A program made the position numbers and the translations under genes. The notes beneath the pieces were generated by a model. It ran no database searches. It worked only from the letters and a program-made list of their open reading frames with translations, and had not been told where the DNA came from. From positions 1 through 64,000 of the forward strand of contig CANGQJ010000004.1 in the NCBI GenBank assembly GCA_947456625.1: 64,000 nucleotides of DNA, read 5' to 3'. Shown here in pieces: positions 1 through 8,400 of the stretch. The number at the start of each line of letters is the position of its first letter. Position 1 is the first letter of the stretch. This DNA comes from Bacteroidota bacterium. Its GTDB lineage: Bacteria; Bacteroidota; Bacteroidia; Chitinophagales; Chitinophagaceae.

Positions 1-6
1 AACAAG

Positions 7-162
7 ATGAAACGTACATTTCAACCTCATAAACGTCGTCGTAAATCAGTTCATGGTTTTCGTAAGCGTATGGAATCAGCTAATGGTCGTAAAGTATTAG
101 CAAGCCGCCGTAAGAAAGGACGCAAGAAACTAACTGTATCTAGCGAGAAAGGATTAAAATAA
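7..162 (+). CDS. rpmH: 50S ribosomal protein L34
   Basis: A 51-residue, very basic protein that is too short for most ORF listings. It starts [13 protein letters not shown] and continues with HGFRKRM and the [15 protein letters not shown] core, which is diagnostic for L34 of the large ribosomal subunit. Bacteroidota L34 commonly carries a short extra tail, seen here as [10 protein letters not shown]. The gene opens the window at its left edge, so its promoter is outside. It is followed by a hairpin terminator and then by rnpA and yidD, the classic rpmH-rnpA-yidD order found in most bacteria. Confidence 0.97.
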   Translation: MKRTFQPHKRRRKSVHGFRKRMESANGRKVLASRRKKGRKKLTVSSEKGLK

Positions 163-194
163 TTTAATCTCTATCCGTAGAAATTGATATTTTT

Positions 195-226
195 AAAGTC
201 CTCTCGTAATTCGAGGGGACTTTTTT
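195..226 (+). terminator. Rho-independent terminator after rpmH
   Basis: The arms AAGTCCTCTCG and CGAGGGGACTT form a stem with one G-U wobble around a short AT loop, followed by a run of six T. It lies between rpmH and rnpA. It may be partial, lowering rnpA expression relative to the ribosomal protein, since no clear promoter is visible in the 28 bases before rnpA. Confidence 0.85.
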
Positions 227-253
227 AATGCCCTGCATTTTAAATTAATAGCA

Positions 254-700
254 TTGTCAAAAAAGTTCACATATCAAAAGGCGGACAAATTAAAAAGCCG
301 AAAACAAACACAATTTTTGTTTGCTAAGGGGCAGTCTATGAATGCATTTCCTATTAAGTTAATTTATACAATTGAGACAGCTAATGAATTAAGTAAAATG
401 TTGCCAAGCCCTCCACATAATTTAGAAGAAATAATTAATAAAGGACAATTGCAAGCAGGAGTAGGAGCTCCTAGTAGAACTTTTCGTAAAGCAGTATTGC
501 GTAATCGAGTGAAAAGATTATTGCGCGAAAGTTATCGGTTAGTAAAGCCTGATTTCCTTAATAACGCAGCATTACAGGGTAATAGAGTAAACTTATTTTT
601 TTTATATACCGACGCTACAATTTTAACACAAGCCGAAATTCAAGAAAAAATAAAACAATTGTTGAATAGGCTGGCTGAAAAATTAACACCCCTGCACTAA
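254..700 (+). CDS. rnpA: Ribonuclease P protein component
   Basis: RnpA is the protein subunit of RNase P, which with the rnpB RNA removes 5' leaders from pre-tRNAs. The signature RNRVKRLLRE lies at residues 83-92, preceded by FRKAV. The start is a TTG at 254. It is preferred because the N-terminal basic segment (KADKLKSRKQTQFLF) needed for RNA contact lies before the first internal Met. At 148 residues it is longer than the usual 115-125; the excess is mostly an insertion around residues 41-66 that includes PSPPHNLEE. Placement between rpmH and yidD supports the call. The gene ends six bases before the yidD start. Confidence 0.93.
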   Translation: MSKKFTYQKADKLKSRKQTQFLFAKGQSMNAFPIKLIYTIETANELSKMLPSPPHNLEEIINKGQLQAGVGAPSRTFRKAVLRNRVKRLLRESYRLVKPDFLNNAALQGNRVNLFFLYTDATILTQAEIQEKIKQLLNRLAEKLTPLH

Positions 701-706
701 AAACAA

Positions 707-940
707 ATGAAGGCGCTAAAAAAAATTATTGCTTTTCCTTTTTTAGTATTGATTCGTTTTTATCAGTACGCACTTTCACCTTATTTAGGAGGAAGTAAAT
801 GCAGGTATACGCCCACTTGTTCTCAGTATACTTTAGAGGCCATTCAAAAATATGGCCCGCTAAAAGGCATTTATTTAGGATCCAAACGTTTGAGTAAATG
901 TCATCCAGGAGGTGGCCATGGTTATGATCCCGTTCCTTAG
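707..940 (+). CDS. yidD: Membrane protein insertion efficiency factor YidD
   Basis: YidD is a small inner-face membrane protein of 77 residues that assists YidC-dependent membrane insertion. It shows the family hallmarks: an amphipathic N-terminal helix ([16 protein letters not shown]), the cysteine motif [10 protein letters not shown], and the C-terminal [13 protein letters not shown]. It begins six bases after rnpA and is surely cotranscribed. yidC is not next to it here; the neighbour is the convergent superoxide dismutase gene. ATG start. Confidence 0.96.
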   Translation: MKALKKIIAFPFLVLIRFYQYALSPYLGGSKCRYTPTCSQYTLEAIQKYGPLKGIYLGSKRLSKCHPGGGHGYDPVP

Positions 941-974
941 TTTGCGGATATTTTTATTATCATGTTTGAATAAA

Positions 975-1002
975 AAAACCGTCCCTTTGTAGAGACGGTT
1001 TT
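975..1002. terminator. Bidirectional terminator between yidD and sod
   Basis: The arms AAAACCGTC and GACGGTTTT form a hairpin whose A/T tracts supply a U-run on both strands. It lies between two convergent genes and can terminate both. Confidence 0.85.
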
Positions 1003-1024
1003 GAATCTTATTTATTTTTATTTA

Positions 1025-1630
1025 CTATTTCGCAGCAGCAAATCTTTCTGCAACAATAGTCCAGTTTACTACATTCCAAATTGCAGCTAAATAGTCGGCT
1101 CTACGATTTTGATATTTTAAATAGTATGCATGTTCCCAAACATCTGCACCTAATAATGGAGTTCCTTTAACTTCAGCAACATCCATTAAAGGATTGTCTT
1201 GGTTTGGTGTAGAACTTACTTCTAATTTACCATCTTTTACAATTAACCAAGCCCAGCCACTTCCAAAACGAGTCATACCTGCTGCAGCAAATTTTTCTTT
1301 GAATGCATCAAAGCTTCCAAAAGCAGCAGTGATTGCGTCGGCTAAGGCACCAGTTGGTGTACCACCAGCATTTGGAGCTAAGCTAGCCCAAAAAAAGCTA
1401 TGGTTCCAGTGACCGCCACCGTTATTTCTAACAGCAGGACTAATTGTTCCAGCAACTGCTACTAATTCCGCTAGGCTTTTGCCTTCGTTTGGAGTTCCAG
1501 CAATTGCTTTATTTAAATTGTCTACATATGCTTGATGGTGCTTGCCATGGTGTATTTGCATGGTCAAAGTATCAAAATGTGGTTCTAATGCTTCGTGTGC
1601 GTATGGTAACGCTGGTAAAGTAAATGACAT
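1025..1630 (-). CDS. Superoxide dismutase, Mn/Fe family
   Basis: This enzyme dismutates superoxide to oxygen and hydrogen peroxide. At 201 residues it has the standard length. The metal ligands can be read directly: His27 (in IHHGKHH), His77 (in HWNHSFFW), Asp163 and His167 (in DVWEHAYY). GGGHWNH and Gln144 (in PNQD) are features usually linked to Mn-type or cambialistic enzymes rather than strict Fe-type, so I leave the symbol open between sodA and sodB. There is no signal peptide, so it is cytoplasmic. It is a single gene with its own promoter at 1664-1671 and a shared terminator downstream. Confidence 0.96.
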   Translation of the reverse strand: MSFTLPALPYAHEALEPHFDTLTMQIHHGKHHQAYVDNLNKAIAGTPNEGKSLAELVAVAGTISPAVRNNGGGHWNHSFFWASLAPNAGGTPTGALADAITAAFGSFDAFKEKFAAAGMTRFGSGWAWLIVKDGKLEVSSTPNQDNPLMDVAEVKGTPLLGADVWEHAYYLKYQNRRADYLAAIWNVVNWTIVAERFAAAK

Positions 1631-1663
1631 ATTTTTTTATTTAATTGTTTCTGTATTCAGGCT

Positions 1664-1671
1664 CAAAATTA
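1664..1671 (-). promoter_or_regulatory. Candidate -7 promoter element of sod
   Basis: TAATTTTG on the minus strand is a perfect match to the Bacteroidota -7 consensus TAnnTTTG. It lies 33 bases before the sod ATG. I see no good -33 TTTG at the usual spacing. Confidence 0.5.
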
Positions 1672-1729
1672 CACCCCTTTCGGCTCATTTAAACGAGTAC
1701 GGGGTATTTTTTCCCTAATTAGAAAGTAA

Positions 1730-2176
1730 CTATCTCTTTGATTTAAAAAATGCCTGCATAATTTCAGCGCATTCCTCTTGTAAAATTCCACCTACAATAG
1801 TGGTAGCAGGATGAAATGGATTTTTTTCTGTTACGCGGCGGTAACTATTTTTTTCATCGTAAGCACCAAAAACTATATGTCCTATTTTATTCCAATAAAG
1901 TGCTCCTGCGCACATTAAGCATGGTTCCAGGGTTACATATAAAGTGGCTTCGGGCAAATATTTCATTTGTAAACTTTCACAGGCACTTGTAATGGCTAAA
2001 ATTTCGGCATGTGCTGTTACGTCTTTTAATAATTGAACCTGATTATGTGCTTTGGAAATAATCTTATTGTGCATTACAATTACAGCTCCAACAGGCACTT
2101 CATCAACGTCAAAGGCCCTCTGTGCTTGCACGAGGGCCTGACGCATAAATTGTTCATGGTTGTTTTCCAGTAACAC
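1730..2176 (-). CDS. tadA: tRNA-specific adenosine deaminase (TadA-like)
   Basis: A zinc-dependent cytidine/deoxycytidylate-fold deaminase. TadA converts A34 to inosine in the anticodon of tRNA-Arg(ACG), an essential step in most bacteria. Zn ligands and catalytic Glu are visible as HAE at 56-58 and PCLMC at 85-89, with the typical EVPVGAVIV strand at 26-34. I choose the GTG start at 2176 over the ATG at residue 11 because known TadA proteins have about ten residues before the equivalent Met. The start overlaps the stop of the upstream DUF1080 gene (TAGTG), implying translational coupling although the two functions look unrelated. A guanine or cytosine deaminase is less likely given the length and motifs. 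Confidence 0.88.
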   Translation of the reverse strand: MLLENNHEQFMRQALVQAQRAFDVDEVPVGAVIVMHNKIISKAHNQVQLLKDVTAHAEILAITSACESLQMKYLPEATLYVTLEPCLMCAGALYWNKIGHIVFGAYDEKNSYRRVTEKNPFHPATTIVGGILQEECAEIMQAFFKSKR

Positions 2177-2865
2177 TATAACTTTTGAATCTTTATATTT
2201 CTAAAAGCTACTTCATTGCCATGATCTTGTAATCCGATATGTCCAGAGAAAATTTTTCCAAAATCAGGAGATTCTCCTTTTGCAAATTTGGATCTTCTAA
2301 TTAATTCTTTCCAAGCATCATCGCCTAAATGCGTTTTTACAACAGTCACATCGTTCATAATTAATTCAAGTAAACCTTTGCTTGAAATAATATCTACTTT
2401 GTTCCACTCGCCATATGGTTTCACATGACCTTCGTTTCCAACAATAAGGTCATATAAATTACCCGCACGGTGACTAATTATTTTTGCATCCGGGTGGCCT
2501 TCGTTATCAAGTACTTGAAACTCTGGTCCAGTGTACCAAGTGTTTTTATATTTTTCAGGATTGTCTTGAATAAAAAATATAATTCCACTGTTGCCATTTT
2601 TAGAAATTTTCCACTCTAATTGTAAATGAAAATCGTTGAAGCTTTCATTGCTTACTAAGTCACCGCCGCCTTTGTCATTTACTTTAACACTTGGGTCAAA
2701 AACCAAACCACCATCAACTGCTTTCCAAGCGGGTCCTGCAGTTTTCTCGCCATAACTGTGCCAGCCATTGGTTGTTTTTCCGTCAAATAAGGAAGTCCAT
2801 TTTCCTTGTGCATTTACTTGTGTAATAGCAAGTAATGTGAATACTGCAAGTAATATTTTTTTCAT
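2176..2865 (-). CDS. Secreted DUF1080 (3-keto-disaccharide hydrolase-type) protein
   Basis: A 229-residue exported protein with a clear Sec signal peptide ending near NAQG and one concanavalin-like jelly-roll domain of the DUF1080 family. Family landmarks include the opening WTSLFDGKTTNGWH, then GNSGIIFFIQD and the C-terminal GHIGLQDHG followed by FRNIKIQ. Members of this Pfam family have been named 3-keto-disaccharide hydrolases, acting on sugars oxidised at C3. That fits the nearby GMC oxidase, cytochrome c, isomerases and Gfo/Idh genes. ATG at 2865 is preferred over the in-frame TTG six bases upstream because it gives a normal MKK signal sequence. It follows the cytochrome gene by 23 bases and overlaps tadA by one base. 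Confidence 0.85.
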   Translation of the reverse strand: MKKILLAVFTLLAITQVNAQGKWTSLFDGKTTNGWHSYGEKTAGPAWKAVDGGLVFDPSVKVNDKGGGDLVSNESFNDFHLQLEWKISKNGNSGIIFFIQDNPEKYKNTWYTGPEFQVLDNEGHPDAKIISHRAGNLYDLIVGNEGHVKPYGEWNKVDIISSKGLLELIMNDVTVVKTHLGDDAWKELIRRSKFAKGESPDFGKIFSGHIGLQDHGNEVAFRNIKIQKL

Positions 2866-2888
2866 AAGCAATCGTTTAATTTAAGATC

Positions 2889-3278
2889 CTATTTTTTTAA
2901 TAATAAAACATATTTAGCTAAAGCCTCTGCATCGTTTTGAGATAATGCAGGATGCGGTGTCATTGGTATTGCGCCCCAGTTGCCACTACCGCCTTTCATA
3001 ATTTTTTCTGCAAGCATTTTTACGTTTGCACTAGTATTTTCATATTTAGCAGCTACTTCCTTGTAAGCAGGTCCAATATTTTTTTCGTTTACTTTATGAC
3101 AAGTTAAACAATCGCTTTTTCCAACTAATTCCAATCCTTTAATATAGTCTGGGTTAGATGATAATGTGCTTGCCGAAGTACTTGCAGTTGTTGTAGCATC
3201 GGTTGCTTTACTTTCCTTATTTCCACCACATGCTATTAAAGTTGCTACTACCACCAGTGTTCCTAAAACCTTTTTCAT
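2889..3278 (-). CDS. Lipoprotein monohaem cytochrome c
   Basis: A 129-residue class I-like cytochrome c. The lipoprotein signal is followed by the lipidation Cys17 (LIACGG) and a Ser/Thr/Ala-rich linker to about residue 42. The haem motif CLTCH is at 57-61, and Met106 in AIPMTPHP is the likely distal ligand. It should be anchored on the periplasmic side of a membrane. Gene context suggests it accepts electrons from the GMC flavoprotein encoded at 6694. Cytochrome c partners are known for gluconate-, fructose- and glucoside-3-dehydrogenase complexes. It sits in the minus-strand arm, 27 bases after the isomerase gene. Confidence 0.93.
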   Translation of the reverse strand: MKKVLGTLVVVATLIACGGNKESKATDATTTASTSASTLSSNPDYIKGLELVGKSDCLTCHKVNEKNIGPAYKEVAAKYENTSANVKMLAEKIMKGGSGNWGAIPMTPHPALSQNDAEALAKYVLLLKK

Positions 3279-3305
3279 ACTCTAATTTTTATATTTTTTG
3301 TTTGT

Positions 3306-4361
3306 TTAATTAATGCCTAATATTTTTTTATTGAATGCTTCGTCCGATCCAGTATTTGCAAAATCATCAAAGGCCTTTTCGGTTACTTTAATAATATTGT
3401 TTTTAATAAATACTGCACCTTCGGCCGCACCCACCTCTGGGTGCTTTAAACAACATTCCCATTCTAAAACAGCCCATCCTTTATAATCGTAAGCTGCTAA
3501 TTTGCTAAAGATACTTTTAAAATCAACTTGACCATCACCTAAGGATCTAAATCGGCCTGCGCGGTCAATCCAATTTTGATAACCACCGTATACACCTTGC
3601 TTTGCCGTTGGATTAAATTCGGCATCTTTTACGTGAAACATTTTAATTCGATCATGAAAAGCATCAATATAGCCCAAGTAGTCCATACATTGTAATACAA
3701 AGTGGGAGGGGTCATATAACAAACAAGCACGCTTATGACTGTTTACTTTATCTAAAAACATTTCATAAGAAACGCCATCATGTAAGTCTTCTCCTGGATG
3801 AATTTCATAACATAAATCCACACCTGCTTTATCATATTCATTTAAAATTGGCATCCATCTTTTTGCCAATTCTGTAAATCCAGTTTCAACCAATCCTGTA
3901 GGACGTTGTGGCCAAGGATAAACAGTATGCCATAAAAGTGCACCACTAAAGGTAGCCGATGCATTAAGTCCTAAATTTTGTGAAGCTTTAGCAGCATAAA
4001 TTAATTGTTGCACTGCCCATTCGGTTCTTGCTTTGGAATTTCCACGCACTTCCACAGGAGCGAATCCATCAAACTGAGCATCGTATGCTGGATTTACTGC
4101 AACAAGTTGTCCTTGTAAATGTGTTGACAATTCTGTGATTTCTAAACCTGCTGCATTAACAATGCCTTTAATTTCATCGGCATAGGTTTTACTTTCAGCA
4201 GCTTTTTGTAAATCAATACAACGGGCATCCCAACTAGGAATTTGTACTCCTTTGAAACCTAATCCAGCAGCCCATTTGCAAATACCCTCTAAGGTATTAA
4301 AGGGAGCAGTGTCACCCATGAATTGTGCTAAAAAAATACCGGGTCCTTTTACTGTTGTCAT
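3306..4361 (-). CDS. Sugar phosphate isomerase/epimerase (AP-endonuclease-2-like TIM barrel)
   Basis: A 351-residue TIM-barrel protein of the xylose-isomerase-like/AP endonuclease 2 superfamily. Likely metal-binding acids and histidines sit at the strand ends: the Glu in CYEIHPGE, DPSHF, FHVKDAE and the Glu in VLEWECC. No signal peptide is present, so it is cytoplasmic. It lies 41 bases downstream of a Gfo/Idh dehydrogenase. The same pairing in E. coli ycj (YcjR epimerase with YcjS dehydrogenase) handles 3-keto sugars, so I infer epimerisation or isomerisation of an oxidised sugar. The exact substrate cannot be read from sequence. Confidence 0.88.
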   Translation of the reverse strand: MTTVKGPGIFLAQFMGDTAPFNTLEGICKWAAGLGFKGVQIPSWDARCIDLQKAAESKTYADEIKGIVNAAGLEITELSTHLQGQLVAVNPAYDAQFDGFAPVEVRGNSKARTEWAVQQLIYAAKASQNLGLNASATFSGALLWHTVYPWPQRPTGLVETGFTELAKRWMPILNEYDKAGVDLCYEIHPGEDLHDGVSYEMFLDKVNSHKRACLLYDPSHFVLQCMDYLGYIDAFHDRIKMFHVKDAEFNPTAKQGVYGGYQNWIDRAGRFRSLGDGQVDFKSIFSKLAAYDYKGWAVLEWECCLKHPEVGAAEGAVFIKNNIIKVTEKAFDDFANTGSDEAFNKKILGIN

Positions 4362-4402
4362 TTTATTAATTTAAAATGGGTTGTTTAATTTTTACTTGTT
4401 AT

Positions 4403-5560
4403 TTATATAACGTAAGGAGTCCATTTTTTTTCAGCGCTAGCAGAAGCAACTACATTATCAATAAATGCCATTCCCCTAACGCCCTCTTCAACACCTGGAA
4501 AATCAAGCATTTCAGCGGTAGGTGTTTTGCCATCTATTTTACATCCCATTGTTAAAGCAAAGTTGCGATAGATATTTCCAAAAGCTTCTAAATATCCTTC
4601 TGGGTGTCCAGCTGGAGTACGACAATTATGTAGTGCAATTGGATATAAATGTGCGCTACCTGCTCTTAAAATTTGAGTAGGTGCATCTAGCCATTTTACA
4701 ATTAAAGAATTGGGCTCATGTTGAAACCATTCCAAACCTCCTTTTTCTCCATATACTCTTATTTTTAAAGCGTTTTCTTCACCGGCTGCAACCTGTGAAG
4801 CCATTAAAACCCCCTTTGCACCATTATCAAATTTTAACATTACCGCACCGTCATCGTCCATCACACGGCCTTCAACTAAAGTGTTTAATTCGGCACAGAT
4901 ATCGGTGATTTTTGAACCTGTTATATATTCTGATAAATGCGCTGCATGCGTTCCAATATCACCCATTACAGAACTTTTTCCAGACTTGGAAGGATCGGTT
5001 CTCCATGCTGCTTGTTTGTTTCCCTCTTTTTCTGAAAGCTTACTTAGCCATCCTTGTGGATACTCCACCCAAACTTTTCTAATATTTCCCAACTTACCAT
5101 CGGCAACCATTGCTTTGGCTTGTTTTACCATAGGATAACCAGCATAGGTATGCGTTAAACAAAGCATAAGTCCAGTTTCATCCACTTTCTTTTTTAATTG
5201 TTTTGCTTCGTCAAGTGAAATGGTCATTGGTTTTTCAATGACTACGTGAAAGCCATGTTCAAGTGCCATCATAGCAGGAGCAAAGTGTGCAAAATTGGGA
5301 GTTACAATAGTTACAAAATCCATACGCTCATCAGCGGGTAAAGCTGCTTCTGTTTTTATCATTTCCTCAAAATTGAGGTATGTTTTTGCGTCAGGTAAAA
5401 ACAATGCTTTGCCAGATGCTTTGGCCACTTCTGGATTAATACTTAATGCGCCACAATGAAGTTCAATTAATCCATCCATATTCGCGGCAATGCGGTGAAC
5501 GGCACCAATAAAGGCATCCTGGCCTCCGCCAACCATACCCATGCGCAATTTTCTATTCAT
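4403..5560 (-). CDS. Gfo/Idh/MocA family NAD(P)-dependent oxidoreductase
   Basis: A 385-residue two-domain dehydrogenase. The N-terminal Rossmann fold begins GMVGGGQDAFIG, and the nicotinamide-site EKP motif is at 109-111 (VIEKPMT). The C-terminal Gfo/Idh beta-sheet domain includes MGDIGTHAAHLSEYITG. There is no signal peptide. It is the first gene of a minus-strand arm (this gene, isomerase, cytochrome c, DUF1080, tadA) that diverges from the plus-strand GMC arm. I infer reduction of a 3-keto sugar back to the ordinary sugar in the cytoplasm, as proposed for YcjS-type enzymes. An inositol- or glucose-specific role cannot be excluded. Confidence 0.9.
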   Translation of the reverse strand: MNRKLRMGMVGGGQDAFIGAVHRIAANMDGLIELHCGALSINPEVAKASGKALFLPDAKTYLNFEEMIKTEAALPADERMDFVTIVTPNFAHFAPAMMALEHGFHVVIEKPMTISLDEAKQLKKKVDETGLMLCLTHTYAGYPMVKQAKAMVADGKLGNIRKVWVEYPQGWLSKLSEKEGNKQAAWRTDPSKSGKSSVMGDIGTHAAHLSEYITGSKITDICAELNTLVEGRVMDDDGAVMLKFDNGAKGVLMASQVAAGEENALKIRVYGEKGGLEWFQHEPNSLIVKWLDAPTQILRAGSAHLYPIALHNCRTPAGHPEGYLEAFGNIYRNFALTMGCKIDGKTPTAEMLDFPGVEEGVRGMAFIDNVVASASAEKKWTPYVI

Positions 5561-5578
5561 TTTTTTAAATTATTTAAC

Positions 5579-5601
5579 TTGACAATCATTTTATTGTGTC
5601 A
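5579..5601. promoter_or_regulatory. Possible operator: imperfect inverted repeat between divergent sugar genes
   Basis: TTGACAAT and ATTGTGTCA face each other across six bases in the 188-base divergent spacer of the two carbohydrate arms. The right half carries two extra bases, so the symmetry is imperfect. A shared regulator would make sense here, but no regulator gene is adjacent. Neither direction shows a perfect TAnnTTTG element. Confidence 0.25.
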
Positions 5602-5748
5602 TGATAACACTTTCAAAAGAACACCATAGCAATTTCCCTTAATTTTCTCAAAAAACCCCACTTTTTCATCAAAAATATTTCAAAAGATTCTAAATAAAAT
5701 TTACATTTATCAAATCATTGCTTGTTTATAAACCAACCATTTATTCCC

Positions 5749-6645
5749 ATGTCTTCAAATGTAAACAGAAGAAACTTAATCAAACAAGTTTTAACAGGTT
5801 CGGCTGCAATTGCCGCTGGAGTTGCCATTCCAAAAAGCGTATTAGCAACCGTTTCTAATCAAACTAAAAATGGTGCGTTAAAAGGGAATATAAACCATTC
5901 GGTTTGTAAGTGGTGTTACAACGATATCCCTTTAGAAGATTTATGTAAAGTGGTAAATGAAATTGGATTTGGCGCCATAGATTTATTAAAACCAAATGAG
6001 TGGCCTATTGCAAAAAAATATGGCTTGGATGTTTCTATGTGTTATACTGCTGGCGAAACGAGTTTAACAAAAGGATGGAACGATTTAAAAAATCACGACT
6101 GGTTAATTAAAGATTATACAGAAGGCATAGAACTTGTTGCTGCAGCAGGGTATAAAAACCTAATTTGTTTTGCAGGCAATCGCAATGGAATGGATGATGA
6201 AACAGGATTACAAAACTGTGTAACAGGATTGAAAAAAATTATGCCGCTTGCCGAAAAGTTAGGTGTGATTATTCAAATTGAGTTATTCAATTCAAGAATT
6301 GACCATAAGGATTATATGGGGGATAAGTCGGCTTGGGGTATTGAACTATGCAAACGATTAGGCTCTCCTAATTTTAAAATTTTATTTGACATATATCATA
6401 TGCAAATTGACGAAGGAGATATTATTCGTTCTATTCAAAACAATCATCAATACTTTGGTCATTACCACACAGCAGGTGTTCCAGGTCGTCACGAAATTGA
6501 TGAGCGCCAAGAGTTATATTATCCAGCTATTATGCGTGCCATTGTAGCAACTGGTTATAAAGGGTATGTTGCACAAGAGTTTATGCCAAAGGATCCAGAT
6601 AAAATTGCTTCGCTAAAAACTGCAATTAAAATTTGTGATGTTTAA
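5749..6645 (+). CDS. Tat-exported hydroxypyruvate isomerase-like TIM-barrel protein
   Basis: A 298-residue protein with a twin-arginine leader (NRRNLIKQ followed by an Ala-rich hydrophobic stretch ending near SVLA), then a xylose-isomerase-like TIM barrel. Motifs match Hyi-type enzymes: IQIELFN, FDIYHMQIDEGDII, HTAGVPGRHEID and AQEFMP supply the metal-binding Glu, Asp, His and Glu. I take the ATG at 5749 rather than the in-frame TTG at 5722 because it places the RR motif close to the N-terminus. It leads the plus arm, 48 bases before the GMC gene. Export argues against classical cytoplasmic hydroxypyruvate metabolism; a periplasmic sugar isomerase or lyase role is inferred. Confidence 0.85.
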   Translation: MSSNVNRRNLIKQVLTGSAAIAAGVAIPKSVLATVSNQTKNGALKGNINHSVCKWCYNDIPLEDLCKVVNEIGFGAIDLLKPNEWPIAKKYGLDVSMCYTAGETSLTKGWNDLKNHDWLIKDYTEGIELVAAAGYKNLICFAGNRNGMDDETGLQNCVTGLKKIMPLAEKLGVIIQIELFNSRIDHKDYMGDKSAWGIELCKRLGSPNFKILFDIYHMQIDEGDIIRSIQNNHQYFGHYHTAGVPGRHEIDERQELYYPAIMRAIVATGYKGYVAQEFMPKDPDKIASLKTAIKICDV

Positions 6646-6693
6646 TAACTATTAATTAAATAACAATTCCAATATAAAATAAAAATTTACAAA

Positions 6694-8373
6694 ATGGCGG
6701 GACAACAATATGACGCAATTGTCGTAGGATCGGGTATCAGCGGCGGTTGGGCAGCAAAAGAGCTTACCGAAAAAGGTTTAAAGGTTTTAATGTTAGAGCG
6801 TGGTAGAAATATCGAGCACATTAAAGATTATGTAAACGCAAACAAAGAAGCATGGGATCATCCGCATCGTGGTGGTAGAACACAACAGATGATTCAGGAT
6901 TATCCTGTTTTAAAAAGAGACTATCCTTTAAATGAAACCAATTTAGATTACTGGTGCGTTGATAAGGAAAGTCCATATGTGGAAACAAAACGTTTTGACT
7001 GGTTTAGAGGATACCATGTAGGTGGTCGTTCTTTAATGTGGGGGCGTCAATCGTACCGTTGGTCTGACTTGGACTTTGATGCCAATGCAAAAGAGGGCGT
7101 TGGAGTGGATTGGCCAGTGCGTTATAAGGATATTGAACCTTGGTATGATTACGTAGAAAAATTTGCAGGTATAAGTGGTAACCGTGATGGCTTATCGGTT
7201 TTACCAGACGGACAATTTTTACCTCCTATGGATTTAACATGCGTAGAGAAAGATGTTGCCGAGCGAATTAAAAAAGAATTTAAAGGAGAGCGTCATTTAA
7301 TTATTGGACGTACTGCAAATATTACTGTGCCACATATGGGCCGTCCGGGTTGTCAGTTCCGTAATAAGTGCTGGTTGGGTTGTCCATTTGGTGGATACTT
7401 TAGTACACAGTCTTCTACTTTACCTGCTGCAATGGCAACTGGTAATTTAACTTTAAGACCTTGGAGTATTGTTACAGAAATTAAATATGATAAAGATAAA
7501 AAACGTGCAACAGGTGTCACAGTTTTAGATGCTGAAACCAATAAAACAATTGAGTACAGTGCTAAAATAATTTTTGTAAACGCCTCTACTTTAAATAGTA
7601 CTTGGTTGCTTATGAATTCTGCTACCGACGTTTGGGAAGGTGGTTTAGGTAGTAGCTCCAATGCTTTAGGTAAAAACTTGATGGATCACCACTTAGGAAT
7701 TGGTGCTGGTGGTACCGTTGAAGGTTACGAAGATCAGTATACATTTGGTCGACGCGCAAATGGTTTTTATATCCCTAGATTTAGAAACGTAGGCAACGAT
7801 AAGCGTGATTACTTACGTGGATTTGGTTACCAAGGAAGTGGTAATAGACAAGGATGGCAACATGAAGTGGCTGAGTTTAATATTGGTGCTGAATTCAAAG
7901 ACGCATTAACCGAGCCAGGTATTTGGACCTTTGGTATGGGCGGTTTTGGTGAAATGTTACCAGATCCAACTAATAAAATAACATTGGATAAAACAGTAAA
8001 AGATAAGTGGGGATTAAATGTTTTGAATATTGATTGTGAGTTAAAAGAAAACGAACTTAAAATGCGTAAAGACATTTTAAATGACGCACAAGAAATGTTA
8101 GAAAGAGCAGGTGTTAAAAATGTAAAAGCACATGATGGAGACGGAACTCCTGGACGTGGTATTCATGAAATGGGTACAGCACGTATGGGTAAGGATCCAA
8201 AAACTTCAGTGTTAAATGGGAACAACCAGGTTTGGGATGCGCCAAACGTATTTGTAACCGATGGTTCATTTATGACAAGTGCTTCTTGCGTAAACCCTTC
8301 ATTAACTTATATGGCTTTTACAGCTCGTGCTGCTGAGTTTGCTGTAAGTGAATTGAAAAAAGGAAATTTATAA
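6694..8373 (+). CDS. GMC-family FAD oxidoreductase, probable sugar 3-dehydrogenase large subunit
   Basis: A 559-residue flavoprotein. The FAD-binding GSGISG is at 12-17, preceded by YDAIVV, with the adenine-contacting LERGR about 20 residues on. A Cys-rich insert (GCQFRNKCWLGCPFG) resembles the one seen in gluconate- and sorbitol-dehydrogenase-type GMC proteins. The C-terminal active-site blocks are GIHEMGTARMG and SCVNPSLTYMAFTARAAE, which contain the catalytic His and Asn. It has no signal peptide of its own, but the adjacent small subunit has a Tat lipoprotein leader, so it is probably exported as a complex. It transfers electrons to a cytochrome, most likely that at 2889. Glucoside 3-dehydrogenase is the best contextual guess. 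Confidence 0.9.
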   Translation: MAGQQYDAIVVGSGISGGWAAKELTEKGLKVLMLERGRNIEHIKDYVNANKEAWDHPHRGGRTQQMIQDYPVLKRDYPLNETNLDYWCVDKESPYVETKRFDWFRGYHVGGRSLMWGRQSYRWSDLDFDANAKEGVGVDWPVRYKDIEPWYDYVEKFAGISGNRDGLSVLPDGQFLPPMDLTCVEKDVAERIKKEFKGERHLIIGRTANITVPHMGRPGCQFRNKCWLGCPFGGYFSTQSSTLPAAMATGNLTLRPWSIVTEIKYDKDKKRATGVTVLDAETNKTIEYSAKIIFVNASTLNSTWLLMNSATDVWEGGLGSSSNALGKNLMDHHLGIGAGGTVEGYEDQYTFGRRANGFYIPRFRNVGNDKRDYLRGFGYQGSGNRQGWQHEVAEFNIGAEFKDALTEPGIWTFGMGGFGEMLPDPTNKITLDKTVKDKWGLNVLNIDCELKENELKMRKDILNDAQEMLERAGVKNVKAHDGDGTPGRGIHEMGTARMGKDPKTSVLNGNNQVWDAPNVFVTDGSFMTSASCVNPSLTYMAFTARAAEFAVSELKKGNL

Positions 8374-8400
8374 TTTAAAACATTTATTAAATATTATTTT

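Noticed and set aside
4681..5138. Plus-strand frames opposite the Gfo/Idh gene
   Set aside because: Low-complexity translations in the shadow of a well-conserved dehydrogenase gene on the other strand.
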